Assembly (NCBI GenBank): GCA_018240525.1
Contig: JAFEFN010000004.1
Coordinates: 184,357 to 248,356 of the forward strand
Source: Pseudomonadota bacterium
GTDB lineage: Bacteria; Pseudomonadota; Gammaproteobacteria; Steroidobacterales; Steroidobacteraceae
Length of the DNA stretch: 64,000 nt
Reading direction: 5' to 3'
The notes under the pieces are model-generated. The model was not told the origin of the DNA. It did not search any database and worked only from the letters and a program-made list of their open reading frames with translations. Below, in pieces: positions 27,046 to 38,468 of this stretch. Within the stretch, counting starts at the first letter, position 1, and every line of letters begins with the position of its first letter. Made by a program: the position numbers and the translations under genes.

Positions 27046-27843
27046 ATGCTGACCGCAACCCAGGTTCTACTGTCTATCGCGTCGGGCATGATCGTCGGTC
27101 TGTCACTGGGCGTCGTCGGCGGGGGTGGTTCGATCCTGGCCGTTCCGCTCATGATGTATGTGATAGGCGTGCCCTCGCCACACGTGGCTATAGGGACCAG
27201 CGCTGTCGCCGTGGCCGTGAATGCCCTGATCAACCTTGTCGGCCACGCACGCGATCGAAATATCAAATGGCCCTGCGCCACCGTATTTGCATTGGCAGGC
27301 ATGGCCGGTGCGGCATTGGGAGCAGAAATCGGCAAGAGTGTTGACGGAGCGAAATTGTTGGCAGGGTTCGGAGTCGTCATGCTCGCGATCGCAGTTCTCA
27401 TGCTGCGGCCACGACGCAGCGGCCACAATCCGGACGTCCGCCTCGATCGCGATTCACTCCCGCATCTCTTGCCACCCTTGGCAGGAACCGGGTTTGGCGT
27501 GGGTGCATTGTCCGGATTCTTTGGGATCGGCGGCGGCTTCCTAATTGTCCCGGGTTTGGTAAGCGCGACCTCCATGCCGCTACTCAATGCGATCGGCTCG
27601 TCGCTGGTCTCTGTATTTGCCTTCGGCGCTACGGCAGCGGTCAGCTATACGATTTCCCACTTAGTGGACTGGCCTGTGGCACTTCTCTTCATCCTGGGCG
27701 GGGTCGGCGGTGGCTTGGCCGGAGTACGGCTGGCGAGCAGACTTGCTGCGCACAGGCGCGCCCTGATGGTTATCTTCAGCGCGGTCGTGGGTCTGGTTGG
27801 CCTCTACATTACTTGGAAGGGCATATGGATTTTCGTCCAGTGA
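27046..27843 (+). CDS. TauE/SafE family membrane transporter
   Basis: 265 residues, seven to eight membrane helices, with two family repeats: GLSLGVVGGGGSILAVPLMMYVIGV at the N-terminus and GFGVGALSGFFGIGGGFLIVPGLV in the middle. The family exports sulfite, sulfoacetate or related anions, or is of unknown substrate. It ends 26 bases before the conserved right-end sequence of element 2. Confidence 0.92.
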   Translation: MLTATQVLLSIASGMIVGLSLGVVGGGGSILAVPLMMYVIGVPSPHVAIGTSAVAVAVNALINLVGHARDRNIKWPCATVFALAGMAGAALGAEIGKSVDGAKLLAGFGVVMLAIAVLMLRPRRSGHNPDVRLDRDSLPHLLPPLAGTGFGVGALSGFFGIGGGFLIVPGLVSATSMPLLNAIGSSLVSVFAFGATAAVSYTISHLVDWPVALLFILGGVGGGLAGVRLASRLAAHRRALMVIFSAVVGLVGLYITWKGIWIFVQ

Positions 27844-27869
27844 GACTGGACGTGGCGAGGCTGCTTTTG

Positions 27870-27982
27870 TGCTGGAGGTTTGCGGGAATCGCTGGTGCTC
27901 AGCTGTGCTTCGTGGTACCAATTCTTATGGGTGGCCCTCGGCAAGCGATTGCATTTACTACTTCCTGCTTCCCGGTACCGCT
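27870..27982. repeat. Right-end sequence of element 2
   Basis: Aligns with 25155-25267 (see there). Read antisense through the attachment core it would give an integrase tail ending SRK, against SRKDR in element 1. This supports common descent of the two elements' ends. Confidence 0.65.
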
Positions 27983-28029
27983 CTCATAATGCCGGGGCCG
28001 AGGGTTCGAGTCCCTCCCTTTCCACCAAT
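27983..28029 (+). repeat. Attachment site copy 3 (attR)
   Basis: 47-base copy of the tRNA-Met 3' half with one substitution (GGGGCCGAGG for GGGGTCGAGG). It lacks the 5' half of the tRNA. The chromosome downstream of the insertion resumes after this copy. Confidence 0.92.
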
Positions 28030-28634
28030 TCAACCACTTGCACGCCACTTCTTTTCGCCTTCGGCGGGTGTGCCGGATTTCGTGCGGGAATCATGCCTAA
28101 CGGGTGATGGCGGCACTCCCCGCGCGCGATGGATTCCCTCGCTTCTCGCAAGATTCCGGGGTCGTCGCCCATGCCAAACACAGTTGCCTATGCTCGACGA
28201 CGTCCACAGCGTGCCCGACTTTTACGATCCGGGACCGGCGGGCAGATCTTGCGTGCCATCGGCGTGCTGTTTGTAGCGTGTTCGTGGATGCCAGCAAGAT
28301 CGACCCACAGCATCTCGAAGCGTGAACCCCGAGGTTCCTACGCTCGAAGCCAGCATCCCGGTTCGCCCAATACGGCAACTTGACGGACAATTGAGAATGG
28401 CCCGTCGCCATGGGAGCAGCGAACGCCGGCGGAGTAGGTTTCCACCTCCGCGCCGTCTTCTAAGCAACGCATACAGGCCAGCGTGTCCGTACTTGCCAAT
28501 TTGATGCATCGCACTGTGACGCAGGTATCTAAGCACTTAACCACGCACTCGCATTTCGGTTTCTCCTGATTGTCTGTAGGCGCAGATGCAGCAGACTGTT
28601 AAGCATTCTTCACAAGAGAAGAAGGAATGCAGTT
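28030..28634. other. 605-bp chromosomal flank with no secure gene
   Basis: Original sequence downstream of tRNA-Met. Apart from a weak minus-strand frame at 28338-28544, nothing recognisable is seen on either strand. Confidence 0.5.
28338..28544 (-). CDS. Possible Cys-rich small protein
   Basis: 68 codons from a GTG. The product has cysteines spaced as in KCLDTCVTVRC and ACMRCLEDG, suggesting a possible metal site. AGGAGA lies 17 bases upstream, too far to be convincing. No family recognised; may be a chance frame. Confidence 0.25.
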   Translation of the reverse strand: MVKCLDTCVTVRCIKLASTDTLACMRCLEDGAEVETYSAGVRCSHGDGPFSIVRQVAVLGEPGCWLRA

Positions 28635-29009
28635 ATGAAAAGAATGCTGATTACCGGTGTCCTGGCAACGTCAATAGTCGCTGGCAGCGCGCTCGCGCAG
28701 ACCACTGCGGAAGTGACGGTCACCTCAACGAAAATCGTGGAGAAGGCGGCCGGGAAGACCGCGAGTGGCGTACCAATCGTCGATGTCTCGCTCAGTTATG
28801 GTGTGAGTGCCGTGGGGCTTGACCTCACGTCATCCAAAGGAAGAGCGGAGTTTGAAAAGCGTGTGAGCGATGCGGCGATGGAAGCCTGTCAGGACCTCGG
28901 CAAGCGCTACCCGGCTGCGATGGATACTGATGCGGCGTGCGCAAAGTCGGCGACCGACAAGGCCATGGCCCAGGTTCACAAGGTCGAAGACGCTGCGACA
29001 AAGAAGTAG
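28635..29009 (+). CDS. UrcA family protein
   Basis: 124 residues with a signal peptide (MLITGVLATSIVAGSALAQ). The domain matches the UrcA pattern: VSLSYGVSAVGLDLTSSKGRAEFEKRVSDAAMEACQ, then a second Cys in DAACAKSATDKAMAQV, likely forming the family's disulfide. UrcA proteins are small exported proteins of unknown function, common in Sphingomonadales, Caulobacterales and some Xanthomonadales/Nevskiales-type bacteria. A good ribosome-binding site (AAGAAGGAA) precedes the ATG. Confidence 0.85.
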   Translation: MKRMLITGVLATSIVAGSALAQTTAEVTVTSTKIVEKAAGKTASGVPIVDVSLSYGVSAVGLDLTSSKGRAEFEKRVSDAAMEACQDLGKRYPAAMDTDAACAKSATDKAMAQVHKVEDAATKK

Positions 29010-29329
29010 AGAACGTACTCGAGTTTTAGATCGAGCCGTCCGCAAGGCTGGGGCTGAAGAAGCCCAAGGGTTTGGCCGACGCCAGCGCAAATCGAGCCGT
29101 GAGGCGCGCAGGTGGGAAGTACGGCCGTTAGGCTCGACTCGTGGGGGAGCGCGGGCGGACGCGCTCCGAGTCTCCCGTGCTCACGAGGTGAGTCCTTGCA
29201 GTCAAGCACGCAGGTGTTGCCGGCCAAGTTCGAATGTGTAGCGGTATGCCTGGCGCGTAAGCTTTTAAGAGGCAGCGAAATGTAGGTGCGTCCAGCCGCA
29301 CGGACTTTGATTCTGGATACGAGGGTGCT
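29010..29329. other. 320-bp upstream region of the acs-pdh operon
   Basis: No convincing coding frame. Presumably holds the promoter of the six-gene operon starting at 29330; no clear boxes were identified. Confidence 0.4.
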
Positions 29330-31101
<1,772 letters not shown>

Positions 31102-31102
<1 letters not shown>

Positions 31103-32091
31103 TGGAGCCCGTAGTTGCGCACGACATCGGTCGTGGGCACGCGTTGCACCTTCTCGCGCAGATGCTGCGCATCCGGCAGTTTGAGGATCGCTGCGCCCGG
31201 CTTTACACGGAGCAGAAGATTCGGGGCTTCCTGCACCTCTACAACGGCGAGGAGGCCGTCGCTGTGGGCGTCATGCAGGCGCTGGGTGTCGCGGACTCGG
31301 TCGTGGCGACCTATCGCGAGCACGGCCACGCGCTCGCGCGCGGTGTGCCGATGAACGCGTTGATGGCTGAAATGTACGGTCGGCGCACGGGCTCGAGCGG
31401 CGGGCGCGGCGGCTCCATGCACGTCTTCGATGTCAGCCGGCATTTCTATGGCGGCAATGCGATAGTCGGCGGGGGTTTACCGATCGCAGCGGGGCTCGCG
31501 CTCGCACAGAGGTTGCGCGGTCTCGATGGCGTGGCGGCATGCTTTTTCGGCGAAGGCGCGGTTGCTGAGGGCGAGTTTCACGAAACGCTGAATCTCGCTG
31601 CGCTATGGCACCTCCCGGTTCTGTTCATATGCGAGAACAACCTCTATGCCATGGGTACGGCGCTCGCGCGCTCGGAGGCGATTACGGATATTCGCGCGAA
31701 GGCCGCCGCCTACGGGCAGCCGGCCGTCGCGGTCGATGGAATGGATGTGATCGCAGTGGAGGCGGCAGCACAGCGCGCGGTCAAGGCAATGCGAGGCGGT
31801 GGCGGATCGCACTTCTTGGAGTGCCGTACGTACCGTTTCCGCGCGCACTCGATGTTCGATGCGCAGCTCTACCGGGACAAGGCGGAAGTCGAGGAGTGGC
31901 GCAAGCGCGGACCGCTCATCACCTTCACCACCCGCTGCAAGGCGCAGGGGTTGATTGCGGAAGAAGACTTCCTGCGACTTGAGCGCCAGGCAGACGCTGA
32001 AGTCGATGCGGCGGTCATGTTCGCCGAGGGCTCCGATTGGGAGCCGGTAGCTGATCTTGAGCGCTACGTGTACGCGGAGCCCCGGGCATGA
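31102..32091 (+). CDS. 2-oxoacid dehydrogenase E1 component, alpha subunit (pyruvate/acetoin type)
   Basis: Thiamine-diphosphate-dependent decarboxylase subunit. 329 residues: [41 protein letters not shown], and the ThDP motif. The motif's usual GDG reads GEG ([22 protein letters not shown]), ending in the expected NN (CENNLYAMG). Length and sequence fit either pyruvate dehydrogenase of the alpha2beta2 type or acetoin dehydrogenase AcoA; the neighbouring Acs and ACP favour acetyl-CoA production. The stop overlaps the E1-beta start (ATGA). Confidence 0.9.
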
Positions 32092-33083
32092 GTGCCTCCG
32101 TGAGCCGTACGACCTACCGCGAGGCCCTGCGCGGGGCCCTGCGCGAGGCTCTCACGGCGGACCCGCGCGTGTTTCTCATGGGTGAGGACATCGGGCGGTA
32201 CGGGGGTTGCTACGCCGTGACTAAGTCGCTCTTGGCCGAATTCGGCGAGGAACGCATTCGGGATACACCGCTCTCGGAGTCGGCGTTCGTCGGCGCCGGC
32301 ATCGGCGCCGCGCTCGGCGGCATGCGCCCGATCGTCGAGATCATGACGGTCAACTTCAGTCTGTTGGCGCTCGATCAGATTCTCAACAACGCTGCGACGC
32401 TGTGCCACATGTCGGCCGGCCAATGTCCCGTGCCGCTGGTGATCCGCATGGCAACCGGCGCCGGCCGCCAGCTCGCGGCTCAGCATTCGCACAGCCTCGA
32501 GGGCTGGTACGCGCACATTCCAGGGCTGCGGATCGTCGCGCCCGCCACGATCGATGACGCCCGCGGAATGCTGCGCGCGGCGCTGCTCTGCCCCGATCCG
32601 GTACTGATGTTCGAGCACATCGGGCTATTTAACATGGAAGGTGACCTAACCGAGGCCGCCGGCGTTGCCGATATCGAGCGTGCCGCGATTCGGCGCACCG
32701 GCCGCGATATCACCGTACTTACCTATGGCGCGAGTCTCTACAGGTGCCTCGAGGCTGCTACTGAGCTGTCCGCGGCCGGGATTGAGCTGGAGGTCGTGGA
32801 CCTGCGAACGCTCAGGCCGCTGGATGACGCGACCATAATCAAATCGGTGCGCCGCACCCGCCGCGCGCTCATGGTCGATGAAGGCTGGAAGAGCGGCGGC
32901 CTCTCGGCCGAGCTTGGCATGCGAGTCGTCGAACAGGCGTTCTTCGACCTGGACGCACCGGTGATGCGTGTCTGCACGGCAGAGGTGCCTATTCCTTACC
33001 CGAAGCACCTCGAGGACGCGGCGCTGCCCAGCGTCGGGAGAATCGTCGCGGCCGCGCATGCCATGGTGGCGCATGAGCCGTGA
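32088..33083 (+). CDS. 2-oxoacid dehydrogenase E1 component, beta subunit
   Basis: 331 residues forming the alpha2beta2 E1 with the preceding gene. Visible features are [62 protein letters not shown], and the C-terminal transketolase domain DLRTLRPLD and [13 protein letters not shown]. The family's usual catalytic His region, near [17 protein letters not shown], is present. The 3' end overlaps the E2 start by 11 bases. Confidence 0.92.
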   Translation: MSASVSRTTYREALRGALREALTADPRVFLMGEDIGRYGGCYAVTKSLLAEFGEERIRDTPLSESAFVGAGIGAALGGMRPIVEIMTVNFSLLALDQILNNAATLCHMSAGQCPVPLVIRMATGAGRQLAAQHSHSLEGWYAHIPGLRIVAPATIDDARGMLRAALLCPDPVLMFEHIGLFNMEGDLTEAAGVADIERAAIRRTGRDITVLTYGASLYRCLEAATELSAAGIELEVVDLRTLRPLDDATIIKSVRRTRRALMVDEGWKSGGLSAELGMRVVEQAFFDLDAPVMRVCTAEVPIPYPKHLEDAALPSVGRIVAAAHAMVAHEP

Positions 33084-34299
33084 GTTCCGCATGCCTTCGC
33101 TCGGCGCCGACATGGAGGCGGGCACACTGGTCGAATGGCGTGTAGTGCCGGGCGCGCGCGTGCGGCGCGGGGATGTCGTCGCGCTGGTCGAAACCGAGAA
33201 GGGCATCATCGATATCGAGTCCTATGAAGACGGCATCGTTGAGAGGCTGACGGTAGCGCCCGGAGCGCGCGTGCCGGTGGGTACGCCTCTGGCCCTTTTC
33301 CAGGGCGAGGCCGCGGCACCTGCCCCTGAGATGCCGCGGCCGGCCGCGACCGCGGCAGCCGCAAGTTCCGGGACAGTGCCCGCCGCGCACGGCATCGCCG
33401 TGCCCGGGCTCGGCTCCCCACGGGATGCCGGAAAGACAGTCGCACGGGCGGCCCCCAGCGCCCAAAGGCTGCGCGCCTCGCCTGCCGCACGCGTCCGCGC
33501 GGCAGCGCTGGGCGTCGACCTTGGCAGGATCCAGGGCAGCGGTCCACAGGGCGTTGTCACGCTTCAAGATGTCGAGCGTATCGGCGGTCGTGAACCAGCT
33601 CCGCGGGTTGCAACGCCAGAGCCGCCGGGCGGCGCGCGCGCCGGCATGCGCAATGCGATTGCGGCGGCGATGGGCCGTAGCAAGCGCGAGATCCCCCATT
33701 ACTACCTGCAGCTTGCGATGGATATGCAGCCGGCGGTGAACTGGCTTACAGCCTTCAACCAAGAGCGGCCCGTTCCCGAGCGGCTGCTGATCGCCGTCTT
33801 GCTGATCAAGGCGGCGGCACTTGCTGCAGCCGAGAAGCCGGGCTTCAGCGGGTACTTCCGGCCGGCGGGATTCGAGCCGGCGGCCCAGGTGCACATGGGC
33901 GTGGCGATTGCCGTGCGGGGCGGGGGGCTGGTCGCGCCGGCGATCTTCGAGGCCGACCGAAAGTCGCTCGCGACGATCATGCACGAGCTGCAAGACCTCG
34001 TCGGGCGGGTTCGCGCAGGTCACATGCGCAGCAGCGAGATTTCGTCCGCGACGCTCACGGTGACGAGCCTGGGCGAGGAAGGCGTGGACGTCCTCTATCC
34101 GGTTATCTATCCGCCGCAAGTGGCCATCGTCGGGTTCGGCTCGGTGCTCGAGCGGCCCTGGGCTGTGAACGGGCGGCTCGAAGCGCGGCCGGTACTGAAC
34201 ATCACGCTGGCGGCAGATCACCGTGTAACCGATGGACGCCAGGGCGCACAGTTTCTCGCACGCATTCGCGACCACCTTGCAAGACCAGGTGAACTATGA
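33073..34299 (+). CDS. Dihydrolipoamide acyltransferase (E2)
   Basis: 408-residue core of the complex. Order: one lipoyl domain (about residues 1-80; lipoylated Lys in [15 protein letters not shown]), an Ala/Pro linker, a peripheral-subunit-binding domain ([26 protein letters not shown]), a second linker, and the catalytic domain with DHRVTDG near the C-terminus (usual DHRVVDG). The start is the ATG at 33073; a longer frame upstream lies within E1-beta. No E3 (lipoamide dehydrogenase) gene is in the window, so E3 must be shared from elsewhere. Confidence 0.92.
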   Translation: MSREFRMPSLGADMEAGTLVEWRVVPGARVRRGDVVALVETEKGIIDIESYEDGIVERLTVAPGARVPVGTPLALFQGEAAAPAPEMPRPAATAAAASSGTVPAAHGIAVPGLGSPRDAGKTVARAAPSAQRLRASPAARVRAAALGVDLGRIQGSGPQGVVTLQDVERIGGREPAPRVATPEPPGGARAGMRNAIAAAMGRSKREIPHYYLQLAMDMQPAVNWLTAFNQERPVPERLLIAVLLIKAAALAAAEKPGFSGYFRPAGFEPAAQVHMGVAIAVRGGGLVAPAIFEADRKSLATIMHELQDLVGRVRAGHMRSSEISSATLTVTSLGEEGVDVLYPVIYPPQVAIVGFGSVLERPWAVNGRLEARPVLNITLAADHRVTDGRQGAQFLARIRDHLARPGEL

Positions 34300-34565
34300 A
34301 TGACTTTTCAGCTGCGCCCAATGCTGCACTCGACGCGCGTGTCTTGGACCTGCTGGTGGGGGTGGCTCCCGATATCGACCCGGCCGCGGTTCGCGCCGAC
34401 CTCGACTTCCGCGATCAATTCGACTTCGACTCCATGGACCTCTTCAACTTTGCGGTGGCGATCCACGCGGCCTTTGGCATCGAAATTCCAGAGCGCGATT
34501 ACCGCCAGTTGACGGGTCTTGCCAAGTGCGTAGCCTATCTTCGTTCCAGGCTTCCCCAACTTTGA
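34296..34565 (+). CDS. Acyl carrier protein
   Basis: 89 residues with the phosphopantetheine attachment serine in QFDFDSMDLFNF, and acidic helices two and three (IEIPERDYRQLTGLAKCVAYL). It overlaps the E2 stop (ATGA), an unusual partner for a 2-oxoacid dehydrogenase. It may hold an acyl group passed to or from the acyl-CoA ligase that follows 20 bases later. It is not the fatty-acid-synthesis AcpP, whose genomic context and DSLD motif differ. Confidence 0.9.
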   Translation: MNDFSAAPNAALDARVLDLLVGVAPDIDPAAVRADLDFRDQFDFDSMDLFNFAVAIHAAFGIEIPERDYRQLTGLAKCVAYLRSRLPQL

Positions 34566-34585
34566 TAAAGGCGGCGGGGCGTGCA

Positions 34586-36463
34586 ATGAAGCCTGGCAGG
34601 AGCCCGCCGATAGCCGATGAACAAGTGAGTTCGAACTACCTGTCCTGGGTCGACGAGAGCACGACACTCGCGCAGCTCTGGGAGGCGCGGGTACGACTGA
34701 CACCCTCGAGCGAGGCGTACCGGGCATTCGACGTGACCCTGGGCACGTGGCGCTCGCACTCATGGTCGGACATGCACTCGCGCGTTCTTGTATGGCGCAA
34801 GGCCCTGCGTGCAGAGGGATTCCCCAGGGGGACGCGCATCGGCGTGCTGATTCCCAATGGTATCCCACACGTTTGCGCAGATCAGGCGGCGCTGGCGGAA
34901 GGGCACGTACCCGTGCCGCTGCACCTCGTCGATAATCCCGAGAGCCTGGCTTACATTCTTGCGGACGCGGAAGTGTCGTTGCTCTTGGTGGACAAACGCG
35001 AGAGCTGGGAGGCACTGGCCGCTCATCGTGCGCGCTTTCCGGCGTTGAAACGCGTGGTCTACCTGGAAGGGGCTGCGGAAACAGCGCCGCGAGGTGTCGC
35101 GCGCGGAATCGATCAATGGCTGGCAGCGGAACAGGCCAGCCAGTCGGCGGGGGAGGAACGTGCGGCCGATCCGACCGCCACACGAGATCTCGCGGCCATT
35201 GTGTATACCTCAGGCACTACGGGACGGCCAAAGGGGGTGATGTTGTCGCACGGCAACGTGCTCGCCAACGTTTCCGCCGTTCTGCATGCGGTGCGGGTCC
35301 ATGAGGGTGACCTGTTCCTGTCGTTTCTCCCACTCTCGCATACTTTTGAGCGCACCGTCGGCTACTACCTGCCGATTGCCGCGGGTGCCACCGTCGCCTT
35401 CGCGCGCTCGGTGCCGCTGCTGATGGAGGACCTCGATCGCGTACGCCCGACCATTCTGGTGTCCGTTCCGCGGATCTACGAGCGCGTGTACGCGGCGCTG
35501 CGCGACCAAGTGCAGGGCCGCCCGGCGATGCGCAGGCTTCTTGACCTGACCGTCGCTATCGGCTGGCGACAGTTCGAGCACTTGCAGGGGCGCGCGCAGC
35601 GACCTGCTGCTGTAAGCCGCTTTGCGGGCGACTTGCTGGATCACTGGATCGGACGGCGCTTTCGCGCGCGCTTTGGCGGACGGCTGCGCGCAGCGGTCAC
35701 AGGCGGGGCGCCGCTTTCACTGCAGGTCGCCCGCCCGTTTCTGGCGCTCGGCGTGCCGCTGCTGCAGGGCTATGGCATGACCGAAAGCGCTCCCGTCGTT
35801 GCGTGCAACACGCTGGCTGACAACGATCCTGCAACCGTCGGGCGACCGCTCGCGCAGGTAGAGGTCCGCATCGGCGAGCAGGACGAGCTCTTGGTCCGAG
35901 GCAAGAACGTGATGATGGGCTACTGGCGCCGTCCGGAGGACACGGCACGGGTGCTCGAAGCGGACGGCTGGCTGCATACGGGTGATCAGGCCGTCCTCGA
36001 GGCCGGGCGCATTCGTATCAAGGGACGGCTGAAGGACATTATCGTCACCTCTACGGGCGAGAAGATTGCGCCCGCCGACCTCGAGGCTGCGATATTGAAC
36101 GACCCGTTGTTCGAGCAGGCGATGGTGGTTGGCGAGCAGCGGCCCTACCTGGTGGCGCTGCTGGTGGTGAGCGGGAAACGCTGGACGGAGGCCGGGCGGA
36201 GCCTCGGGCTGGACCTTAAGGTCTCGAGCCTGCAGTCGGAAACAGCCCGGCAGTGGGCCCTGGAGCGCATTGGACGCGCAGTGCGGGAGTTTCCCAGCTA
36301 CGCGCGGCCTCGTGCGGTTTACCTGACGTCGGAGGCGTGGTCGCTCGGGAATGGCCTGCTCACGCCCACCCTCAAGCCCAAGCGCGTCGCGATCGAGGCC
36401 CGGTTTGCCGACGTACTCGCGGAACTCTACCGTGGACACGCCTCCGGTGCGGCGCCGCTCTGA
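34586..36463 (+). CDS. Long-chain fatty acid-CoA ligase, FAA1/FadD15-like
   Basis: 625-residue adenylate-forming enzyme. Motifs: YTSGTTGRPKGVMLSHGN, FLPLSHTFERTVGYY, YGMTESAPVV, WLHTGDQ and KDIIVTSTGEKIAP. The sequence type with an HTFER-containing region is that of eukaryote-like long-chain ligases. It probably supplies long-chain acyl-CoA to the reductase and wax synthase encoded next door. It is the last gene of the six-gene operon and converges with the reductase gene 22 bases further on. The start was set at the first in-frame ATG after the ACP stop. Confidence 0.9.
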   Translation: MKPGRSPPIADEQVSSNYLSWVDESTTLAQLWEARVRLTPSSEAYRAFDVTLGTWRSHSWSDMHSRVLVWRKALRAEGFPRGTRIGVLIPNGIPHVCADQAALAEGHVPVPLHLVDNPESLAYILADAEVSLLLVDKRESWEALAAHRARFPALKRVVYLEGAAETAPRGVARGIDQWLAAEQASQSAGEERAADPTATRDLAAIVYTSGTTGRPKGVMLSHGNVLANVSAVLHAVRVHEGDLFLSFLPLSHTFERTVGYYLPIAAGATVAFARSVPLLMEDLDRVRPTILVSVPRIYERVYAALRDQVQGRPAMRRLLDLTVAIGWRQFEHLQGRAQRPAAVSRFAGDLLDHWIGRRFRARFGGRLRAAVTGGAPLSLQVARPFLALGVPLLQGYGMTESAPVVACNTLADNDPATVGRPLAQVEVRIGEQDELLVRGKNVMMGYWRRPEDTARVLEADGWLHTGDQAVLEAGRIRIKGRLKDIIVTSTGEKIAPADLEAAILNDPLFEQAMVVGEQRPYLVALLVVSGKRWTEAGRSLGLDLKVSSLQSETARQWALERIGRAVREFPSYARPRAVYLTSEAWSLGNGLLTPTLKPKRVAIEARFADVLAELYRGHASGAAPL

Positions 36464-36485
36464 CCGCCATCGTCTCGCAGACTCG

Positions 36486-38468
36486 CTACCGGCCGACTCC
36501 GTGCATCAGTGATGCCAGGGCGAGCATCTCCTCCGAGCTCGGCCTGGAGGCCGCGCAACTGCCACCCGCTGCCTCGGATTCCGGGAACATGCGGAAGTTC
36601 TCGCTCATGATTGCCTGGCCAAGCCCGGGGGCACAGGCTTCGATGAGTTGCGCGAGCAGGCCGAGCCGGCTGGTGAGCCGCTGCGGGCGGCGCGTGATTG
36701 CCTGGCACACGATGTCTGCGGCTTCCTCTGGCTGGATGAGCGGAAACTGCTCATAGAGCTTGGTGGGAGCCACCATCGGCGTGCGCACCAGCGGCATGTT
36801 CACGACCGTGAAGCGGACACCCTTGTCGCTGAATTCGGCCGCTGCGGTTCGGCAGAACGCCTCGAGGGCGGCCTTCGAGGCATTGTAGGCCGCAAAACGC
36901 GCCGCATTGCTGAGCGCCCCGATGGAGGAGATGCCGATCACGTGGCCGCCGCCGTGGCTGACCATCGCCGGCAGCAGCCCGAGCGTGACGCGCACGGCGG
37001 CGAAATAGTTGACACGCATGAGGCGCTCGTAGTCGTGGAAGCGCCCGTAGGTGTGCTCGATGGCGCGGCGGATGGAGTGCCCGGCATTGTTGATAAGGAC
37101 GTCCACGTGACCATGCTCGGCAAGCAGCCGCGTGACGAAGGCATCGCAGGCCTCCGGGTCGGCCAGATCGCAGCTGTAGGTGTCGACGTTGCCGCCCTCC
37201 GAGGTCAGCTGCTCGCGCACCGCCGCAAGGCGAGAGGTGTCGCGGGCCACGATGAGGACGTGTGCGCCGGCCTGCGCAAGCTTCCGCGCAGTCGCGCGGC
37301 CGATGCCGGAGGAGCCTCCGGTGACGAGTACCTTCTGGCCGCGCACGCGGGCCGCGAGGTCACCGGGCTTCGTCAGGTCCGGATCGAGCTGGCGCTCCCA
37401 ATAGTCCCACAGTCGCCAGGCGTAGTCTTCCAGGGGTGGAACCTGGATGTTGGCGGCGACGAGGAGCTGCTGTGCCCGGCGGGCATCGAAGCGAGTCGGA
37501 TAGTTGAGCAATGTCAGGAGCGAGGGCTCGACGCCCAGCTCGCGCAGCACCTGCGCGCCGATCCGCCGCCAGGGTTCGAGCGTCTTGCCCGCCGCGCGCG
37601 CCAGCGCCGGGAGGGTCGCGATCGCTTGCGGATCCAGACGCAAATTCATCATCGGCGCGTGCGCAGCCTTCGCGAAGATGTTGATGACATCGCCAATGCG
37701 CCGGTCGCGCGGGTCGGTCAAATGGAAGCAGCCGCCGTCGTGTCCCGGGACATGCGCCAGGTGCGCGAGTGCACGCGCCACGAAGTCAACGGGCACTAGG
37801 TTGACGTGGCCGCCTTCGAAGCCGATCAGAGGTAGCCAGCTCGGCAGGGCATCACGCACTTTCTGGATCAACCTAAAAAGGTAGTAGGGGCCGTCGACCT
37901 TGTCCATCTCCCCCGTTGCCGAGTGGCCCACGACCATTCCCGGGCGGTAGACACGCCAGGGGATGTGAGTGGTGCCGCGCACCATTGCCTCGGACTCGTG
38001 TTTGGTCCTGAAATAGGGGTGATCGAGTCCCTGCGCCTCCGCGAACATGTCCTCCGTGAAGGTGCCGGCATAGCGGCCGGCGGCGGCGATCGAGCTCACC
38101 AGGTGAAAGCAACCCGCCTGCACATCCCGCGCGCAGTCGAGCGCGTTGCGCGTGCCGAGCACATTGGCGCGCTCGAGGTCCGCGGCCGCAGCCCCGAGAT
38201 CATAGAGGGCGCCCAGATGGAAGAAGTGCCGGATTTGCCCGCGCAGCCGACGCCGGTCGGTCTCCGCGATACCGAGGCGCTCGTCCTGCAAGTCACCTTC
38301 TACGGGAATGATGAGCTTGGCGCGCTCGCGGCAACTTGCCAGCAGGCGCTCAAGCCGCGGGCGGGATCCGGGGCGGACTAGAACGTAAATGGGCTCGCCG
38401 CGGCTGGTGAGCTCGCTGGCCAGGTTGCGGCCGATAAAGCCAGTCGCCCCCGTGATGAAATAAGCCAT
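36486..38468 (-). CDS. Two-domain fatty acyl-CoA reductase (alcohol-forming)
   Basis: 660 residues, closely resembling the Marinobacter enzyme Maqu_2507 in length and in stretches recalled from memory. The N-terminal reductase domain has TGATGFIG (6-13), a Tyr-Lys pair in PYFRTKHESE (Y152, K156) and the family segment GHSATGEMDKVDGPYY. The C-terminal classical SDR domain has TGGSSGIG (383-390), NNAG, ISSIG and YNASK (Y528, K532). The enzyme reduces fatty acyl-CoA through the aldehyde to a fatty alcohol with NADPH. It is divergent from the wax ester synthase gene, 109 bases apart; together they form the two committed wax ester steps. Confidence 0.93.
   Translation of the reverse strand: MAYFITGATGFIGRNLASELTSRGEPIYVLVRPGSRPRLERLLASCRERAKLIIPVEGDLQDERLGIAETDRRRLRGQIRHFFHLGALYDLGAAAADLERANVLGTRNALDCARDVQAGCFHLVSSIAAAGRYAGTFTEDMFAEAQGLDHPYFRTKHESEAMVRGTTHIPWRVYRPGMVVGHSATGEMDKVDGPYYLFRLIQKVRDALPSWLPLIGFEGGHVNLVPVDFVARALAHLAHVPGHDGGCFHLTDPRDRRIGDVINIFAKAAHAPMMNLRLDPQAIATLPALARAAGKTLEPWRRIGAQVLRELGVEPSLLTLLNYPTRFDARRAQQLLVAANIQVPPLEDYAWRLWDYWERQLDPDLTKPGDLAARVRGQKVLVTGGSSGIGRATARKLAQAGAHVLIVARDTSRLAAVREQLTSEGGNVDTYSCDLADPEACDAFVTRLLAEHGHVDVLINNAGHSIRRAIEHTYGRFHDYERLMRVNYFAAVRVTLGLLPAMVSHGGGHVIGISSIGALSNAARFAAYNASKAALEAFCRTAAAEFSDKGVRFTVVNMPLVRTPMVAPTKLYEQFPLIQPEEAADIVCQAITRRPQRLTSRLGLLAQLIEACAPGLGQAIMSENFRMFPESEAAGGSCAASRPSSEEMLALASLMHGVGR

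Larger units (their letters stand above)
25315..28029. mobile_element. Element 2: decayed relative of element 1 in tandem
   Basis: A 2.7-kb segment bounded by attachment copies 2 and 3. Antisense translation across its left edge gives VPEMIGGKGGTRTLDPGIMSA, nearly the same as the integrase C-terminus of element 1 (VPEIIGGKGG...). The rest of an integrase gene is missing, so the element appears to have lost its recombinase. Cargo: a small metal-binding-like periplasmic protein, cytochrome b561 and a TauE/SafE transporter. Confidence 0.8.

Noticed and set aside
27983..28029. tRNA-like sequence
   Set aside because: Same as above: half a tRNA, marking the right border of element 2.
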